Shown: in pieces, positions 14,948 through 24,498 of the stretch
How positions within the stretch are numbered: position 1 is the first letter of the stretch
How the letters are laid out: every line of letters begins with the position of its first letter
Origin: Bacillota bacterium
GTDB lineage: Bacteria; Bacillota; Clostridia; Acetivibrionales; JAEXSP01
Reading direction: 5' to 3'
Assembly (NCBI GenBank): GCA_023453795.1
Contig: JAEXSP010000019.1
Span: forward strand, 124,001 to 188,000
Length of the DNA stretch: 64,000 nt
Position numbers and translations under genes: made by a program
The notes under the pieces: generated by a model
What the model was told of the DNA's origin: nothing
The model's database searches: none
The model's input: the letters and a program-made list of their open reading frames with translations, nothing else

Positions 14948-16327
14948 CTATTTTATTTTTTCCCCAAGGTCCAGAGTTACACTGTTATCTGAAGGCGTAA
15001 GGTCATTCCAAAGCCCAATGGAGACATACTTCTCCTGATAGAATACGAAACGGCTCCACAAATTAACTTTATGAGAATCGAAAGCAGGTCGGAGTGATAT
15101 CTTTTCATCGCCTGAATAATGAGCCATAAAGCCGCGTGCAATATAATCTCCAATGTAATTTGCGTCCTTCTTCGGAACAAAATATTTCCGTAGGATTTGA
15201 ACTGTTTCGTTTTTTACGGAATCACTGACGAACCGGAATGCTTTTTTCTCGAAGTCTGTACCCGGATGGAGCTTTCCTGCCAAAAACTCAGAATCAATGT
15301 AAATCTTATTGTTTTTTAATGTGCAATATCTCACCGAGCAGGGGGCTGTTATCAGCGAACCCGTTTCGATATCATAAATGTATCCATTTTCGTCAAAGTC
15401 TTCGAGAGTGATGTCCTGAGCATGGTAATGGCCTGTAAATGCCAGGCGTACATTGTATGAAGCCAGAAGTCTGCTTATATGTTTGTAGTCCTGAATCAGA
15501 TAATCCTTATGCAGCCTGCCCTGCCCTTTCCAATGCTCTACTATTCCATGGTGAGACATTACAATGACAGCTTTGCCCAGTTTGTTCGCTCGGGAAAGAA
15601 TACTTTCCAGCCACTTTTCCTGTTTCTGGGACATTTTGCTGCTGACTATCGGTCTATACCCGGACTTATTTTCTTTGTACCTGCTTGTATCCAGCGCAAC
15701 CAGCCATAAGCCGTCAACAGGCTCGGCAACATAGCTTAAAGTACCGCTATCTCGTTCTATCGCAGTATTATATCCGAAATCTCCATATATGGTTGAAAAA
15801 TCACCCGGGGTAATATTAGGTACCGGCAGTGAAAGCTCTCCCTTGTATTGAAAGGCTTCAGTGTTATTAATGTCATGATTTCCCGGAATTACATAAACCT
15901 TTTTGCCCGATGCCGACAACCTTGAAAGTGCAGCCTTTACCCTTTGATGACAAACAAGTTCTCCGTCTTTTGTCAAATCACCCGGGACAAGGACGAATTT
16001 TACATTCAAATTATTAATCTCATTAACAGCCAGATCTAAAAGGTCTGCACTATCCCTCAAAAGCTTTCTGTCAGAGTTCAGGTATTCCTCGAAAGCTTTA
16101 CCCTTTGTACCAAGCGAACTGTCATAATAGTGGAGATCACTGATTACAGCAAATTGTGAATCGGGATATTCGACAAGTCGATTGCCTGACGAAAGATCAT
16201 TATAAGTATATTGAAGCTTCGGGAGGCTGTTAATGTACCGTGAAATGGCAATATAGACCGGTATGGCAATTATCAACGCAATCAGGAAGCACAGAATGAT
16301 TTTTCTTAAAGTGTGCTTTTTTTTCAT
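14948..16327 (-). CDS. Membrane-anchored metallophosphoesterase
   Basis: An N-terminal membrane anchor (about 8-28) is followed by a calcineurin-like phosphoesterase domain with the metal-binding blocks in order: SDLHYYD, PGDLTKDGE, GNHD, SHHG and TGHYHAQD. The catalytic domain should face outside. The C-terminal 120 residues have no motif I recognise. The substrate is unknown; relatives act on phosphodiesters or nucleotides. The length of 459 residues suits such exported enzymes. Confidence 0.88.
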   Translation of the reverse strand: MKKKHTLRKIILCFLIALIIAIPVYIAISRYINSLPKLQYTYNDLSSGNRLVEYPDSQFAVISDLHYYDSSLGTKGKAFEEYLNSDRKLLRDSADLLDLAVNEINNLNVKFVLVPGDLTKDGELVCHQRVKAALSRLSASGKKVYVIPGNHDINNTEAFQYKGELSLPVPNITPGDFSTIYGDFGYNTAIERDSGTLSYVAEPVDGLWLVALDTSRYKENKSGYRPIVSSKMSQKQEKWLESILSRANKLGKAVIVMSHHGIVEHWKGQGRLHKDYLIQDYKHISRLLASYNVRLAFTGHYHAQDITLEDFDENGYIYDIETGSLITAPCSVRYCTLKNNKIYIDSEFLAGKLHPGTDFEKKAFRFVSDSVKNETVQILRKYFVPKKDANYIGDYIARGFMAHYSGDEKISLRPAFDSHKVNLWSRFVFYQEKYVSIGLWNDLTPSDNSVTLDLGEKIK

Positions 16328-16412
16328 AGGGTATTCCTCCGAAGTATCTAATTCAAAGAGTACTGTAATATCATATCATCCAGAAATATTTCCTTCAATA
16401 ATTTCTTGATTT

Positions 16413-16465
16413 ATAAAAAAAGTACACTGCCAGATACCATTTCCTCCGGTATATGGGGTGTACTT
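16413..16465 (-). terminator. Terminator after the toxin-antitoxin pair
   Basis: An inverted repeat (AGTACAC/GTGTACT with inner ATACC/GGTAT) is followed by seven T on the minus strand, just after the toxin gene. The apical loop holds GGAGG. Confidence 0.8.
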
Positions 16466-16473
16466 ATTTCTGA

Positions 16474-16794
16474 TTAAAGTATATCTTGATAATTTTGTGC
16501 ACCATAAAGAATTCGCACAATTACAACTTGTTTTTCAATTTCGTTTACTAAATAGAAAACTATATAATTATCAACTATCAATTTACGATATCCTTTACTT
16601 TTCAATAAATCATCAAAAACAAAGCTGCAAGAGTACGGAAAATCTTTTAATCTCATGATACTATTTTCAATTTTATTAAGTAGTCTTTCTGTTGCAACAT
16701 CAGCAAATAGTTTCTCAGAAACGTAGATATAAATTTGTTCTAAATCATCACTTGCTTTTGCACTAAATTTCAAGCTGTAATTATTTTTGGGCAT
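16474..16794 (-). CDS. RelE/ParE-family toxin
   Basis: A 106-residue protein of the RelE/ParE fold: helix-rich N-terminus (FSAKASDDLEQIYIYVSEKL) and the beta-strands YRKLIVDNYIVFYLVNE and VVIVRILYGAQNYQDIL. ParE-type members poison gyrase, RelE-type ones cut mRNA on ribosomes; the sequence alone does not decide. Its start overlaps the antitoxin gene by 14 bp, the standard arrangement for coupled translation of a type II pair. Confidence 0.9.
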   Translation of the reverse strand: MPKNNYSLKFSAKASDDLEQIYIYVSEKLFADVATERLLNKIENSIMRLKDFPYSCSFVFDDLLKSKGYRKLIVDNYIVFYLVNEIEKQVVIVRILYGAQNYQDIL

Positions 16795-17047
16795 ATTTTT
16801 CCCTCAATCCTTTAAAGACGTTTTCTCCATCAAGTAAAGGAATACCCTTAGCAATTTCTTGTTCAGCTTCGGAAAGCTTTTTATATACATCAACTAGAGC
16901 AAGTTGACGTTCATATGTTTCGATACTCATTACAACCAAATCCCCATATCCATTTTTTGTAATAAATATAGGTTCACCTTGCTTGTGACATAAATCAGAA
17001 ATTTCATTAGTATTTCTCAGATCAGTTATTGGTCTAATTTGTGGCAT
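16781..17047 (-). CDS. Phd/YefM-family antitoxin
   Basis: The 88-residue protein begins MPQIRPITDLRNTNEISDLCHK and has FITKNGYGDLVVMSIETYER, the DNA-binding N-terminal pattern of Phd/YefM antitoxins; the C-terminal half would wrap the toxin. It precedes the toxin gene. Upstream is an extended -10 element (TATGCTATAAT, near 17090) with AT-rich imperfect dyads where the complex probably binds to repress itself. Confidence 0.9.
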   Translation of the reverse strand: MPQIRPITDLRNTNEISDLCHKQGEPIFITKNGYGDLVVMSIETYERQLALVDVYKKLSEAEQEIAKGIPLLDGENVFKGLREKYAQK

Positions 17048-17142
17048 GTTATATCACCTCATTAAATATTATTAATGTCATAATTATAGCATAATTTTGT
17101 ACATTCAACAACATGAACCTATAAGAGTAACAAAACAATCTT

Positions 17143-17739
17143 TTATATTTCCTTTATTATAATCTCATTGAGCGCAAGTCTGGGTCTTGGTTCCGGCAGC
17201 TCATCAGGATACCCTATGGCCAGTAGCGCTGTTATTAAATACCCTTCATCAAGTTCAGCTGCTTTTTTAACCCCGCTTTCATCGAATGCTCCGAGCCAGC
17301 AGCTTCCCAGTCCAAGATCGGTTGCTTTCAATACCATATGTTCTATTGAAATTGCCGCATTCAGCGCTGAATTGACTTTAAGCCATACCTCATTGCCGAA
17401 AATATCCTCTGACGATGCTTTTTCTAATGGAGTACTTTTTATTGCGTCTGCTTTTATAAGTTCCTTGATTCTTACAGGCATTTCGGCATATGTTCGCAGA
17501 TCAATGGCGCAAATAATCAGAACCGGCGCAATAGCCGCATGTTTGGAATATACAGCATTTGATACCGTTTTTCTCTTCTCTTCGCTCTTTACGATTACAT
17601 ATCGCCATGGCTGAATGTTCACTCCGGAAGGAGCCAATCTTCCGGCATCAATTACTTCCCTTATCATGCTGTCCGGGATAGGCTCCTTTTTAAATTTTCT
17701 TATGCTTCTTCTCGATCTTACTACCTCATTAAATTCCAT
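17143..17739 (-). CDS. Nitroreductase-family flavoprotein
   Basis: The 198-residue protein has the family N-terminus RSRRSIRKFKKEPIP (FMN-phosphate contact), APSGVNIQPWRYVIV and the C-terminal GLGSCWLGAFD ... LLAIGYPDELPEPRPR. These FMN enzymes reduce nitro compounds, quinones or similar with NAD(P)H. It is divergent from an HxlR regulator, which probably controls it. Confidence 0.92.
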   Translation of the reverse strand: MEFNEVVRSRRSIRKFKKEPIPDSMIREVIDAGRLAPSGVNIQPWRYVIVKSEEKRKTVSNAVYSKHAAIAPVLIICAIDLRTYAEMPVRIKELIKADAIKSTPLEKASSEDIFGNEVWLKVNSALNAAISIEHMVLKATDLGLGSCWLGAFDESGVKKAAELDEGYLITALLAIGYPDELPEPRPRLALNEIIIKEI

Positions 17740-17873
17740 AATTACACACCTCTCATTTAATACTTTACATGCAAAGCTTTATATTATATATTCATTATAG
17801 ACAGCATATGAAAAAATTAAAGTATGCACTATTATGTTAGATACTATACAATTGGAAAGTAATGTGATCAAAT

Positions 17874-18218
17874 ATGACCTATACGAATTGTAAAAATATT
17901 TGTCCCATAGAATATACCTTGGATGCAATAGGCGGGAAATGGAAGCTATTAATAATTTATCATCTTATGGCTGATGGAAAAGATACTGTAAAAAGGTATG
18001 GAGAATTAAAAAAAGCAATCAACGGAATAACGCATAAAATGCTGAGCCAGCAGCTAAAAGAACTTGAAGGCGAGGGTATCGTCAATAGAAAGGAATATCA
18101 TCAAATTCCGCCCAAAGTGGAATATTCCCTTACCGAAAAAGGTGCAAAACTGCTTCCTATCCTGGGAATGATGTATGATTGGGGAAAAGAAAATATGGTA
18201 AGGACAAGAACAATTTAA
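17874..18218 (+). CDS. HxlR-family transcription regulator
   Basis: A 114-residue winged-helix protein with CPIEYTLDAIGGKWKLLIIYHL, RYGELKKAINGITHKMLSQQLKELE and the wing YHQIPPKVEYSLTEKG. HxlR members sense electrophiles or redox, often through the N-terminal cysteine seen here. The 134-bp gap to the divergent nitroreductase gene probably holds their shared operator. Its TAA overlaps the stop of the convergent rarA gene by three bases. Confidence 0.9.
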   Translation: MTYTNCKNICPIEYTLDAIGGKWKLLIIYHLMADGKDTVKRYGELKKAINGITHKMLSQQLKELEGEGIVNRKEYHQIPPKVEYSLTEKGAKLLPILGMMYDWGKENMVRTRTI

Positions 18219-19510
18219 TTTGAGTCCCTTCTTCTTTCCAGCCAGTCCTTTATCTTTAATTCATAACCGTTTGAAGTCGGGTTGTAGTATATTGTTCCTT
18301 TCATTTCTTCTGGGAGATAATCCTGTTTCACTATATTTCCGGGGTAATCATGCGCATACTTGTAGCCCTTTCCGTAGCCCAGATCTTTCATGCCGCTCGC
18401 TGCAGCATTTCTCAAATGCATTGGAACCTCTCCGGTGCGCTTCGATGCAACATCATCAAGAGCTTTATTTACCGCAGCATAGGCTGAATTGGATTTAGGA
18501 CTTGTTGCTACCATAACAGCTGCATGGGCCAACAATATCCTTGCCTCCGGCATTCCTATCATTCTTACTCCTTCCGCAGCAGCTACCGCAACCTGCAATG
18601 CAGAGGGATTGGCCATTCCCACATCCTCTGAGGCACAGATAACTATCCTTCTTGCAAGAAATTCCGGATCCTCACCGGCATAAATTGCTCTTGCAAGGTA
18701 AAATACAGCAGCATCAGGATCACTTCCGCGCATGGATTTGATAAAAGCGCTTATATTATCGTAATGGTTTTCGCCTGACTTATCGAACATTACGGCCCTT
18801 TTTTGAACACATTCCTCGATTATGCCCAGATCAATATGTAGCCTTCCGTCTTTTCCGATTTCTGATGTCGTTGCTGCCAGTTCAAGTGCATTCAGTGCTA
18901 TTCTTGAGTCTCCGTTGCAAACCTGTGCAAGGTATGAAAGTGCTTGCTCCTCAATTTCCAGGTCGTAATTGCCAAGTCCCCTTTCTTTATCCTCTATAGC
19001 GTTTTTAATTATCTTAATAATATCTTTTTCACTCAAAGGCTTGAGCATAAATACGGAAGACCTTGATATCAGCGCTTTGTTGACTTCAAAGAAAGGGTTT
19101 TCGGTAGTGGCACCTATTAGTACGATTGTACCGTTTTCAACATATGGCAGCAGCGCATCCTGCTGAGACTTGTTGAATCTATGTATTTCATCAATAAACA
19201 GGACCGTCTTGCCTTTAGGATTGATGATCTGGTTCTGCGTGTCGGAAACGATTCTTCTTATATCCCCTACTCCTGCCGTAACGGCATTCAGTTTCTCGAA
19301 ATTAGTTTTGGTTGATGCGGCAATAATCCTTGCAAGAGAAGTTTTACCTATTCCGGGAGGCCCAAAAAGAATGATTGATGTTATTAAATCAGCCTTTATC
19401 ATCCTGTACAACATTTTACCTTTTCCGATAATATGCTCCTGACCCGCAAATTCTTCTATCGTCCTGGGACACATTCTGTATGCAAGAGGTTCCTTCTGCC
19501 TTTCAGCCAT
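18215..19510 (-). CDS. rarA: Replication-associated recombination protein A (AAA+ ATPase)
   Basis: RarA (MgsA) acts at stalled replication forks. Visible are the Walker A GPPGIGKTS, Walker B LFIDEIHRF, sensor region IGATTENP and the C-terminal tetramerisation domain ending in ...GYKYAHDYPGNIVKQDYLP. I start at the ATG ending at 19510 (MAERQKEPLAYRM), eight bases after GGAAGGAAG, which gives 431 residues; the extra 37 residues upstream have no support. It converges with the HxlR gene. Confidence 0.95.
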   Translation of the reverse strand: MAERQKEPLAYRMCPRTIEEFAGQEHIIGKGKMLYRMIKADLITSIILFGPPGIGKTSLARIIAASTKTNFEKLNAVTAGVGDIRRIVSDTQNQIINPKGKTVLFIDEIHRFNKSQQDALLPYVENGTIVLIGATTENPFFEVNKALISRSSVFMLKPLSEKDIIKIIKNAIEDKERGLGNYDLEIEEQALSYLAQVCNGDSRIALNALELAATTSEIGKDGRLHIDLGIIEECVQKRAVMFDKSGENHYDNISAFIKSMRGSDPDAAVFYLARAIYAGEDPEFLARRIVICASEDVGMANPSALQVAVAAAEGVRMIGMPEARILLAHAAVMVATSPKSNSAYAAVNKALDDVASKRTGEVPMHLRNAAASGMKDLGYGKGYKYAHDYPGNIVKQDYLPEEMKGTIYYNPTSNGYELKIKDWLERRRDSN

Positions 19511-19625
19511 CCATTCTACTTCCTTCCGCAAAATATAAGATGCTTTTATTATAACTTCTGTTAAAGCATTTTTCAAACAAATGTTCTGAACTATATCATT
19601 TTGCACGACAAAACTGCCCAAAAAA

Positions 19626-19658
19626 CTGAAAAAAGGCCTTCCGTTTAAGAAAGCCTTT
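19626..19658 (-). terminator. Terminator after the YhgE/Pip gene
   Basis: AAAAGGCTTTC/GAAGGCCTTTT with a seven-base loop, followed by Ts on the minus strand, 19 bp beyond the stop of the gene at 19677. Confidence 0.85.
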
Positions 19659-19676
19659 TAAAATATTCGTTCAGTC

Positions 19677-22019
19677 TTAAGCTATAACATCCTTCCCCAG
19701 CTTATCATTAATCATTATTCCTTCTTCGTCATCCTTGGTTAGTCCGGTTTTCTTTGAAATGATGAATGATACCACAAGGAATACTATCATGATTGCACCG
19801 AGTATGAAAACATTTCTTGTCAAATAACCGTAGTCAATTCCCGAAATAACCTCTTTGAATACATTAACCGAATATGTCATAGGCATAAAGTCATATAACA
19901 CATTGAAGAATTTAGGAACAAGCTCCATCGGGAAGGTTCCGCCGCAGGATGTCAATTGCAGGATCAGGAATAGGATTGCAAGGAATTTTCCGACTTCTCC
20001 AAGGTGAACAATCAGGAATTGCATGATCGAAATAAATGTCAAGGATACCAGTATGCAAACCCCATAGAACAGCAGGTGGCTCTTTACATCCAAACCAAGG
20101 CCTTTTTCAAGTACTATTCCCAATACAATAGCCTGCACTATCGCTATTAGATAATAACTGAAAAATCTGAGATATCCCTTTGAGTTCCTTGATACTCTCT
20201 TGAACTTTATTTCAGGGTCAAGGTAAATCGTGTAGAATACCAACAGCGATCCCACCCAGAGCGACAGGGACATGAAATACGGTGCAAATGCCGTGCCATA
20301 ATCAGGAACAGGATCCAGCTTTTTATCCTCCATCTTAACCGGTTCTGATGCATAATTATCAATACCCTGAAGCTTATTCAGATTTACATTGAGAAGGCCT
20401 ATATTATCGCCAACCTGTGTTTTACCATCTGACAAGCCGTCAAAAAGTGTTTTCGCACCAGCTTGAAGCTTATTCTGTCCGTCAACAAATTTACCTGCGT
20501 TTAAATTCAGCTCGTTACTTCCTTTATATGCTTCCTTCAGTCCCGAGTTAAGATTTTGAGAACCGGCATACAATTGTTTTGCCCCTTCGGCAGCTTGTTT
20601 CATTTTGGCAAAAGCTTGCTGTATTCCTCCATCTATTTGAGCATATCCGCTAACAAGCTTTGTAGAACCATCCTTTATTTGAGTCATACCATCTTTCAGT
20701 TTATTAGAGCCATCTTTCAATTGAGCCGAACCATCTTTCAATTGAGCAGTACCGTTGTACAATTGATTTGAAGCTTGCATCAGCAGTGTTGACCCGCCGG
20801 AGAGCTCTTTTACTGCGCTTGTAAGCTGCTTCATGCTTCCCGAAAGCACATCACTGCTGGATTTTATTGTGTCTGATGCAGCGTTTATCTTATCTAATGC
20901 GCCGCCGGACTTCTGGGATATTGCAATAATATTTTGAATGTTCTTATCATTCATAGCCTCAGGGTGAGCCTTCAGATAAGCCTGCAGTAAATCGGAAACA
21001 GTCTTGTCTGCAGCCGTAAGTGTTTTAACACTTTCAGTGTATTGGCTTATCCCATCAGAAAAGGTTTTGAGCGAAAAACCACTAAAAGCACTATTTAATT
21101 TAGATAGTCCGGAATTTAAAGTCGATATACCGGTATTTAGCTTGGAAGCGCCTGTATTAAGATCAGAAGCACCCTTATTAAGCTTTAATGCACCCTTATT
21201 AAGATCAGAAGCGCCGGTATTCAAGCTTGATACCCCGGTATTTAACTCTGAGAGCTTTGCTTTAAACTGTGTTGAACCATCTGCAAGCTTTTTATATTCT
21301 GTGGAGCCTGATGACAGGCCTTCATATAAATTCTTTCCTCCATCAGAAAGTTTATTTGAACCGGTATTAAGTTTTGCCAATCCATTGTTCAGCTTTTCAA
21401 TTCCTTTATTAAATTCAAGCTGATTCTTTTTTAAATCGCCTAAACCGCTATAGAGCTGGCCTGAACCGTCAGAGGCCTTATCAAGTTTATCTACGAGTTC
21501 CAGCAGGTTTTTGGGGATTTTCTTCACTTCAATTGTAATGTTTGATACGATTTCTTTTGTAAGTCTCTTCGATATTTTGTCTTTGAACTCAAGCATTCCT
21601 CTGTTCAGCACCTGTGCAGCAAGGAAATTTCTTTTTTCATTTGCTGTATAAATTAAAACACCTGGTGTCTTCTTATCCTTTTCTACAGATGACAGGTTGT
21701 TGGAGAAATCCTTCGGTATCAGGATTTCAGCATAATACCTTCTGTTTTTCAATCCGTCTGATGCATCTGATTGATCGGTTACAATCCACTTCAAGGATTT
21801 ATCCGTCTTCAGCTCTTTAATGATCTCATTTCCTGCATTTCTGGTTTCTCCGTTTATAATCGATCCCTGATCTTGATTTACTATAGCTACAGGAAGATCC
21901 TCAAGCTTGCTGTACGGATCCCAGAAAGCATACAGATAGAAGAAGCTGTATATCAGAGGAATCAAAATTACTGCTGTTACTACAGCAATTCTTTTAAATT
22001 TTGTATTAAGTTTTAACAT
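19677..22019 (-). CDS. YhgE/Pip family membrane protein
   Basis: The 780-residue protein has an N-terminal membrane segment (about 12-32), a long extracellular region and about five C-terminal membrane segments of the ABC-2 transporter type. The extracellular part contains many imperfect 7-11-residue repeats of the form LNTGASDLNKG and LKDGSAQLKDG (about 195-560), which should make long coiled helices. Relatives include YhgE and the lactococcal phage infection protein Pip. GGAGG precedes the start. It follows the marR gene, and a copy of the MarR operator lies ahead of it. Confidence 0.92.
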   Translation of the reverse strand: MLKLNTKFKRIAVVTAVILIPLIYSFFYLYAFWDPYSKLEDLPVAIVNQDQGSIINGETRNAGNEIIKELKTDKSLKWIVTDQSDASDGLKNRRYYAEILIPKDFSNNLSSVEKDKKTPGVLIYTANEKRNFLAAQVLNRGMLEFKDKISKRLTKEIVSNITIEVKKIPKNLLELVDKLDKASDGSGQLYSGLGDLKKNQLEFNKGIEKLNNGLAKLNTGSNKLSDGGKNLYEGLSSGSTEYKKLADGSTQFKAKLSELNTGVSSLNTGASDLNKGALKLNKGASDLNTGASKLNTGISTLNSGLSKLNSAFSGFSLKTFSDGISQYTESVKTLTAADKTVSDLLQAYLKAHPEAMNDKNIQNIIAISQKSGGALDKINAASDTIKSSSDVLSGSMKQLTSAVKELSGGSTLLMQASNQLYNGTAQLKDGSAQLKDGSNKLKDGMTQIKDGSTKLVSGYAQIDGGIQQAFAKMKQAAEGAKQLYAGSQNLNSGLKEAYKGSNELNLNAGKFVDGQNKLQAGAKTLFDGLSDGKTQVGDNIGLLNVNLNKLQGIDNYASEPVKMEDKKLDPVPDYGTAFAPYFMSLSLWVGSLLVFYTIYLDPEIKFKRVSRNSKGYLRFFSYYLIAIVQAIVLGIVLEKGLGLDVKSHLLFYGVCILVSLTFISIMQFLIVHLGEVGKFLAILFLILQLTSCGGTFPMELVPKFFNVLYDFMPMTYSVNVFKEVISGIDYGYLTRNVFILGAIMIVFLVVSFIISKKTGLTKDDEEGIMINDKLGKDVIA

Positions 22020-22078
22020 GTAATGGCCTCCTTCATTTTACTATATATTTGGGTTTTTAGATATTTGGCGTTTTAAAT

Positions 22079-22094
22079 ATTTTGATTTTCAAAG
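22079..22094 (-). promoter_or_regulatory. Second copy of the MarR operator
   Basis: On the plus strand ATTTTGATTTTCAAAG closely resembles the perfect dyad at 22602-22618. It lies between marR and the YhgE gene and could add direct control of the latter. Confidence 0.45.
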
Positions 22095-22127
22095 CATTAT
22101 CGTAAAATTTTTCATAGTCTTCACTTT

Positions 22128-22592
22128 CTAAATATTACTGGTCATTTCACTGAACATGTTATTAAGCTTTGAAAGTACTGCAATCGTTCCTTCCCGCTCT
22201 TCTTTAGTCAATATACCGAAAATAATTCTTGTTGCTTTATTCTTCAGCTCAACGACAGAATTGTACACCTCTTTACCTTTTGGAGAGAGCTCAATGAATA
22301 CCTGTCTTCTATCGGCATCATCCCTTGTACGTTCTACAAAACCCTTGCTAATAAGTCTGTCAATAGTTACAGTAGGTGTCCCGAAGCTTACACCCAGCAT
22401 TTTTGCTATTTCAGACATACTTTTCTTTTCCTCACAGCCTATCACAAGAATCGTATCAATCTCTATCAGTGTAAGTTCCTTAAAGTCCTTGTAAAGGTGC
22501 TTTTTGTTTTCGATAAGGCTGATTTTTTTGAACAGCTCCCTGAAAAGTTCACCTACAATGTATACCTCATTATCAATTTCATCCAAATTCAT
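22128..22592 (-). CDS. MarR-family transcription regulator
   Basis: The winged-helix core is clear: LTLIEIDTILVIG, MSEIAKMLGVSFGTPTVTIDRLISKGFVERT and RDDADRRQVFIELSPKG. The frame extends to 22766, but that part has no ribosome-binding site. The ATGs at 22601 and 22592 are the realistic starts; I chose 22592 because GGTGGTG precedes it, though weakly spaced. The dyad at 22602-22618 lies directly upstream, so it probably represses itself and the following YhgE gene. Confidence 0.88.
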   Translation of the reverse strand: MNLDEIDNEVYIVGELFRELFKKISLIENKKHLYKDFKELTLIEIDTILVIGCEEKKSMSEIAKMLGVSFGTPTVTIDRLISKGFVERTRDDADRRQVFIELSPKGKEVYNSVVELKNKATRIIFGILTKEEREGTIAVLSKLNNMFSEMTSNI

Positions 22593-22601
22593 CACCACCA
22601 T

Positions 22602-22618
22602 ATTTTGAATTTCAAAAT
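22602..22618 (-). promoter_or_regulatory. MarR operator
   Basis: A perfect 8+1+8 dyad (ATTTTGAA-A-TTCAAAAT on the minus strand) sits immediately before the marR start, where a MarR dimer would bind. Confidence 0.7.
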
Positions 22619-22783
22619 ATTCTATATCAAAAATATAATACAATCCAATTAAATTGTTAAATCCGTTATTACTGAATTTTTCCGCTTTTAACCGGATTAC
22701 ACAAGAAAATATCCAGTTAATTCTTAATTTCTCTGTTTTTAATAAAATCTCATACCATTCAAACACAAGCTGTTGTAAGGGTT

Positions 22784-22808
22784 AAAAAAAAATGCCTTTC
22801 GGCATTTT
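22784..22808 (-). terminator. Terminator after glyA
   Basis: AAATGCC-GAAA-GGCATTT followed by nine T on the minus strand, 13 bp past the glyA stop. Confidence 0.92.
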
Positions 22809-22820
22809 AATTAATTTTGA

Positions 22821-24056
22821 TTAATATAGAGGATATTTTTTGCAGAGAGTATTAACTCTTTCAATAACCTTTTCCTTCGAATTATCAAAATCGGTAAGCG
22901 CAAGATGGATCATATCTGCTATTTCAACCATGTCTTCTTCCTTCATTCCCCTTGCAGTAACAGCAGGCGTTCCTATTCTTATTCCGCTTGTTACAAATGG
23001 GCTTTGAGTATCGAAAGGAATGCCGTTCTTATTTACAGTAATAAGGACTTCATCAAGCTTATACTGCGCTTCTTTGCCTGTTATGCCTTTGTCGCTGAGG
23101 TCTACAAGCATAAGGTGATTGTCTGTTCCGTCTGAAACCAGCTTAAAGCCTTTATCCATTAAAGCTTTAGCCAAAGCAGCTGCATTCTTTACAATTTGTT
23201 TCTGGTATTCTTTGAAATCCTCTGATAAAACCTCCTTGAAATTAACAGCTTTGGCTGCAATAACATGCATCAAAGGTCCGCCCTGCAAGCCCGGGAACAC
23301 AGCACTGTCTATAGCCTTGGCATATTCAGACGTGCAAAGTATCATTCCGCCTCTTGGCCCGCGCAAGGTTTTATGCGTTGTAGTCGTTACGAAATGTGCG
23401 TACGGTACCGGATTGGGGTGAAGGCCTGCAGCAACCAGTCCTGCTATATGTGCCATATCCACCATCAGAAGAGCACCGACTTCATCTGCTATCTCTCTGA
23501 AAGCCTTAAAATCTATGACTCTGGGATAAGCGCTTGCACCGCATACAATCAGCTTTGGCTTGTGTTCCAACGCCAATCTTCTAAGCTCGATGTAATCGAT
23601 CCTGCAGTCATCCTTTTTTACACCGTAAGGAATTACGTTAAAGTACTTTCCTGAAATGTTCTTGGGCATTCCGTGGCTAAGGTGTCCTCCGTGAGCCAGG
23701 TTCATTCCCAATACAGTATCACCCGGGTTTAATACGGCATAGAATACCGCCATATTTGCTTGCGCTCCGGAATGAGGCTGGACATTTGCATGTTCTGCTC
23801 CAAAGATTTTTTTCGCCCTTTCCCTTGCAAGTTCTTCAACTATATCTACATATTCGCATCCGCCGTAATATCTTTTACCGGGATAACCTTCTGCATACTT
23901 GTTTGTAAGTGGTGTTCCAAGAGCTTCCATGACAGCTTCACTGACAAAGTTTTCCGATGCAATAAGCTCAATCTTATTTCTCTGACGGCCAACTTCCTGC
24001 TCAATGGCTTGTGCAACTTCAGGATCAATTTTTGTTACTTCCTTGAGACTATACAT
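22821..24056 (-). CDS. glyA: Serine hydroxymethyltransferase
   Basis: GlyA interconverts serine and glycine with tetrahydrofolate as one-carbon carrier. The PLP lysine is in TTTHKTLRGPRGG, with HSGAQANMAV and LAHGGHLSHG nearby. At 411 residues it is of normal length. A tandem glycine riboswitch and terminator lie upstream, so expression responds to glycine. Under most models such a switch turns on genes that use glycine, which would favour running the enzyme toward serine. Confidence 0.97.
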   Translation of the reverse strand: MYSLKEVTKIDPEVAQAIEQEVGRQRNKIELIASENFVSEAVMEALGTPLTNKYAEGYPGKRYYGGCEYVDIVEELARERAKKIFGAEHANVQPHSGAQANMAVFYAVLNPGDTVLGMNLAHGGHLSHGMPKNISGKYFNVIPYGVKKDDCRIDYIELRRLALEHKPKLIVCGASAYPRVIDFKAFREIADEVGALLMVDMAHIAGLVAAGLHPNPVPYAHFVTTTTHKTLRGPRGGMILCTSEYAKAIDSAVFPGLQGGPLMHVIAAKAVNFKEVLSEDFKEYQKQIVKNAAALAKALMDKGFKLVSDGTDNHLMLVDLSDKGITGKEAQYKLDEVLITVNKNGIPFDTQSPFVTSGIRIGTPAVTARGMKEEDMVEIADMIHLALTDFDNSKEKVIERVNTLCKKYPLY

Positions 24057-24128
24057 ATAAATCCTCCCTTTATATAAGAAAATTAGTTTAAAGCAGTTTC
24101 AGCAGCATTTTGTTAAATTGACAAATAT

Positions 24129-24152
24129 AAAAAGCCAAATCATAACGATTTG
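24129..24152 (-). terminator. Expression-platform terminator of the glycine riboswitch
   Basis: CAAATC/GATTTG with a five-base loop followed by GCTTTTT on the minus strand, between the aptamers and glyA. Glycine binding would be expected to prevent this terminator from acting. Confidence 0.75.
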
Positions 24153-24194
24153 ACCCTCTGAATACAAGTAAAAGCATGGTAATTAAGCTTTTCC

Positions 24195-24370
24195 TACTCT
24201 GTCCTTTTGCCTGAGAGATTATTTCGCGGAATTAAGTATATAATTCCAGGAAACTTGCCCCTTCGGCGCCTTGACGGTCTCTCCAGAGGTGCGTCATGTT
24301 ACAGTCACTTGACCTGAGAGTATTGCTCCTTCGGTGTACCTGATTTTTCAAGCAGGCATCTCTCCCATAA
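24195..24370 (-). ncRNA. Tandem glycine riboswitch
   Basis: Read on the minus strand, the first aptamer runs from GGGAGAGATGCC through ACCGAAGGAGCAA to ACTCTCAGG, and the second from GGAGAGACC through GCCGAAGGGGCAA to AATCTCTCAGGCAAAAGGAC. The short linker and paired aptamers are typical of the cooperative glycine switch. It is in the glyA leader. The rest of the gap 24057-24498 is AT-rich with no gene. Confidence 0.95.
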
Positions 24371-24498
24371 CAATCATCCGCGAATTTATTAACTTTTAAG
24401 AAAATTATAAACATTTACAAAAAGTATGTCAATTAAAAACGAAAAAAATTATATACTTGTTTACATATTAGGTTTAAAAAAACAAATTAGTGCATGTC

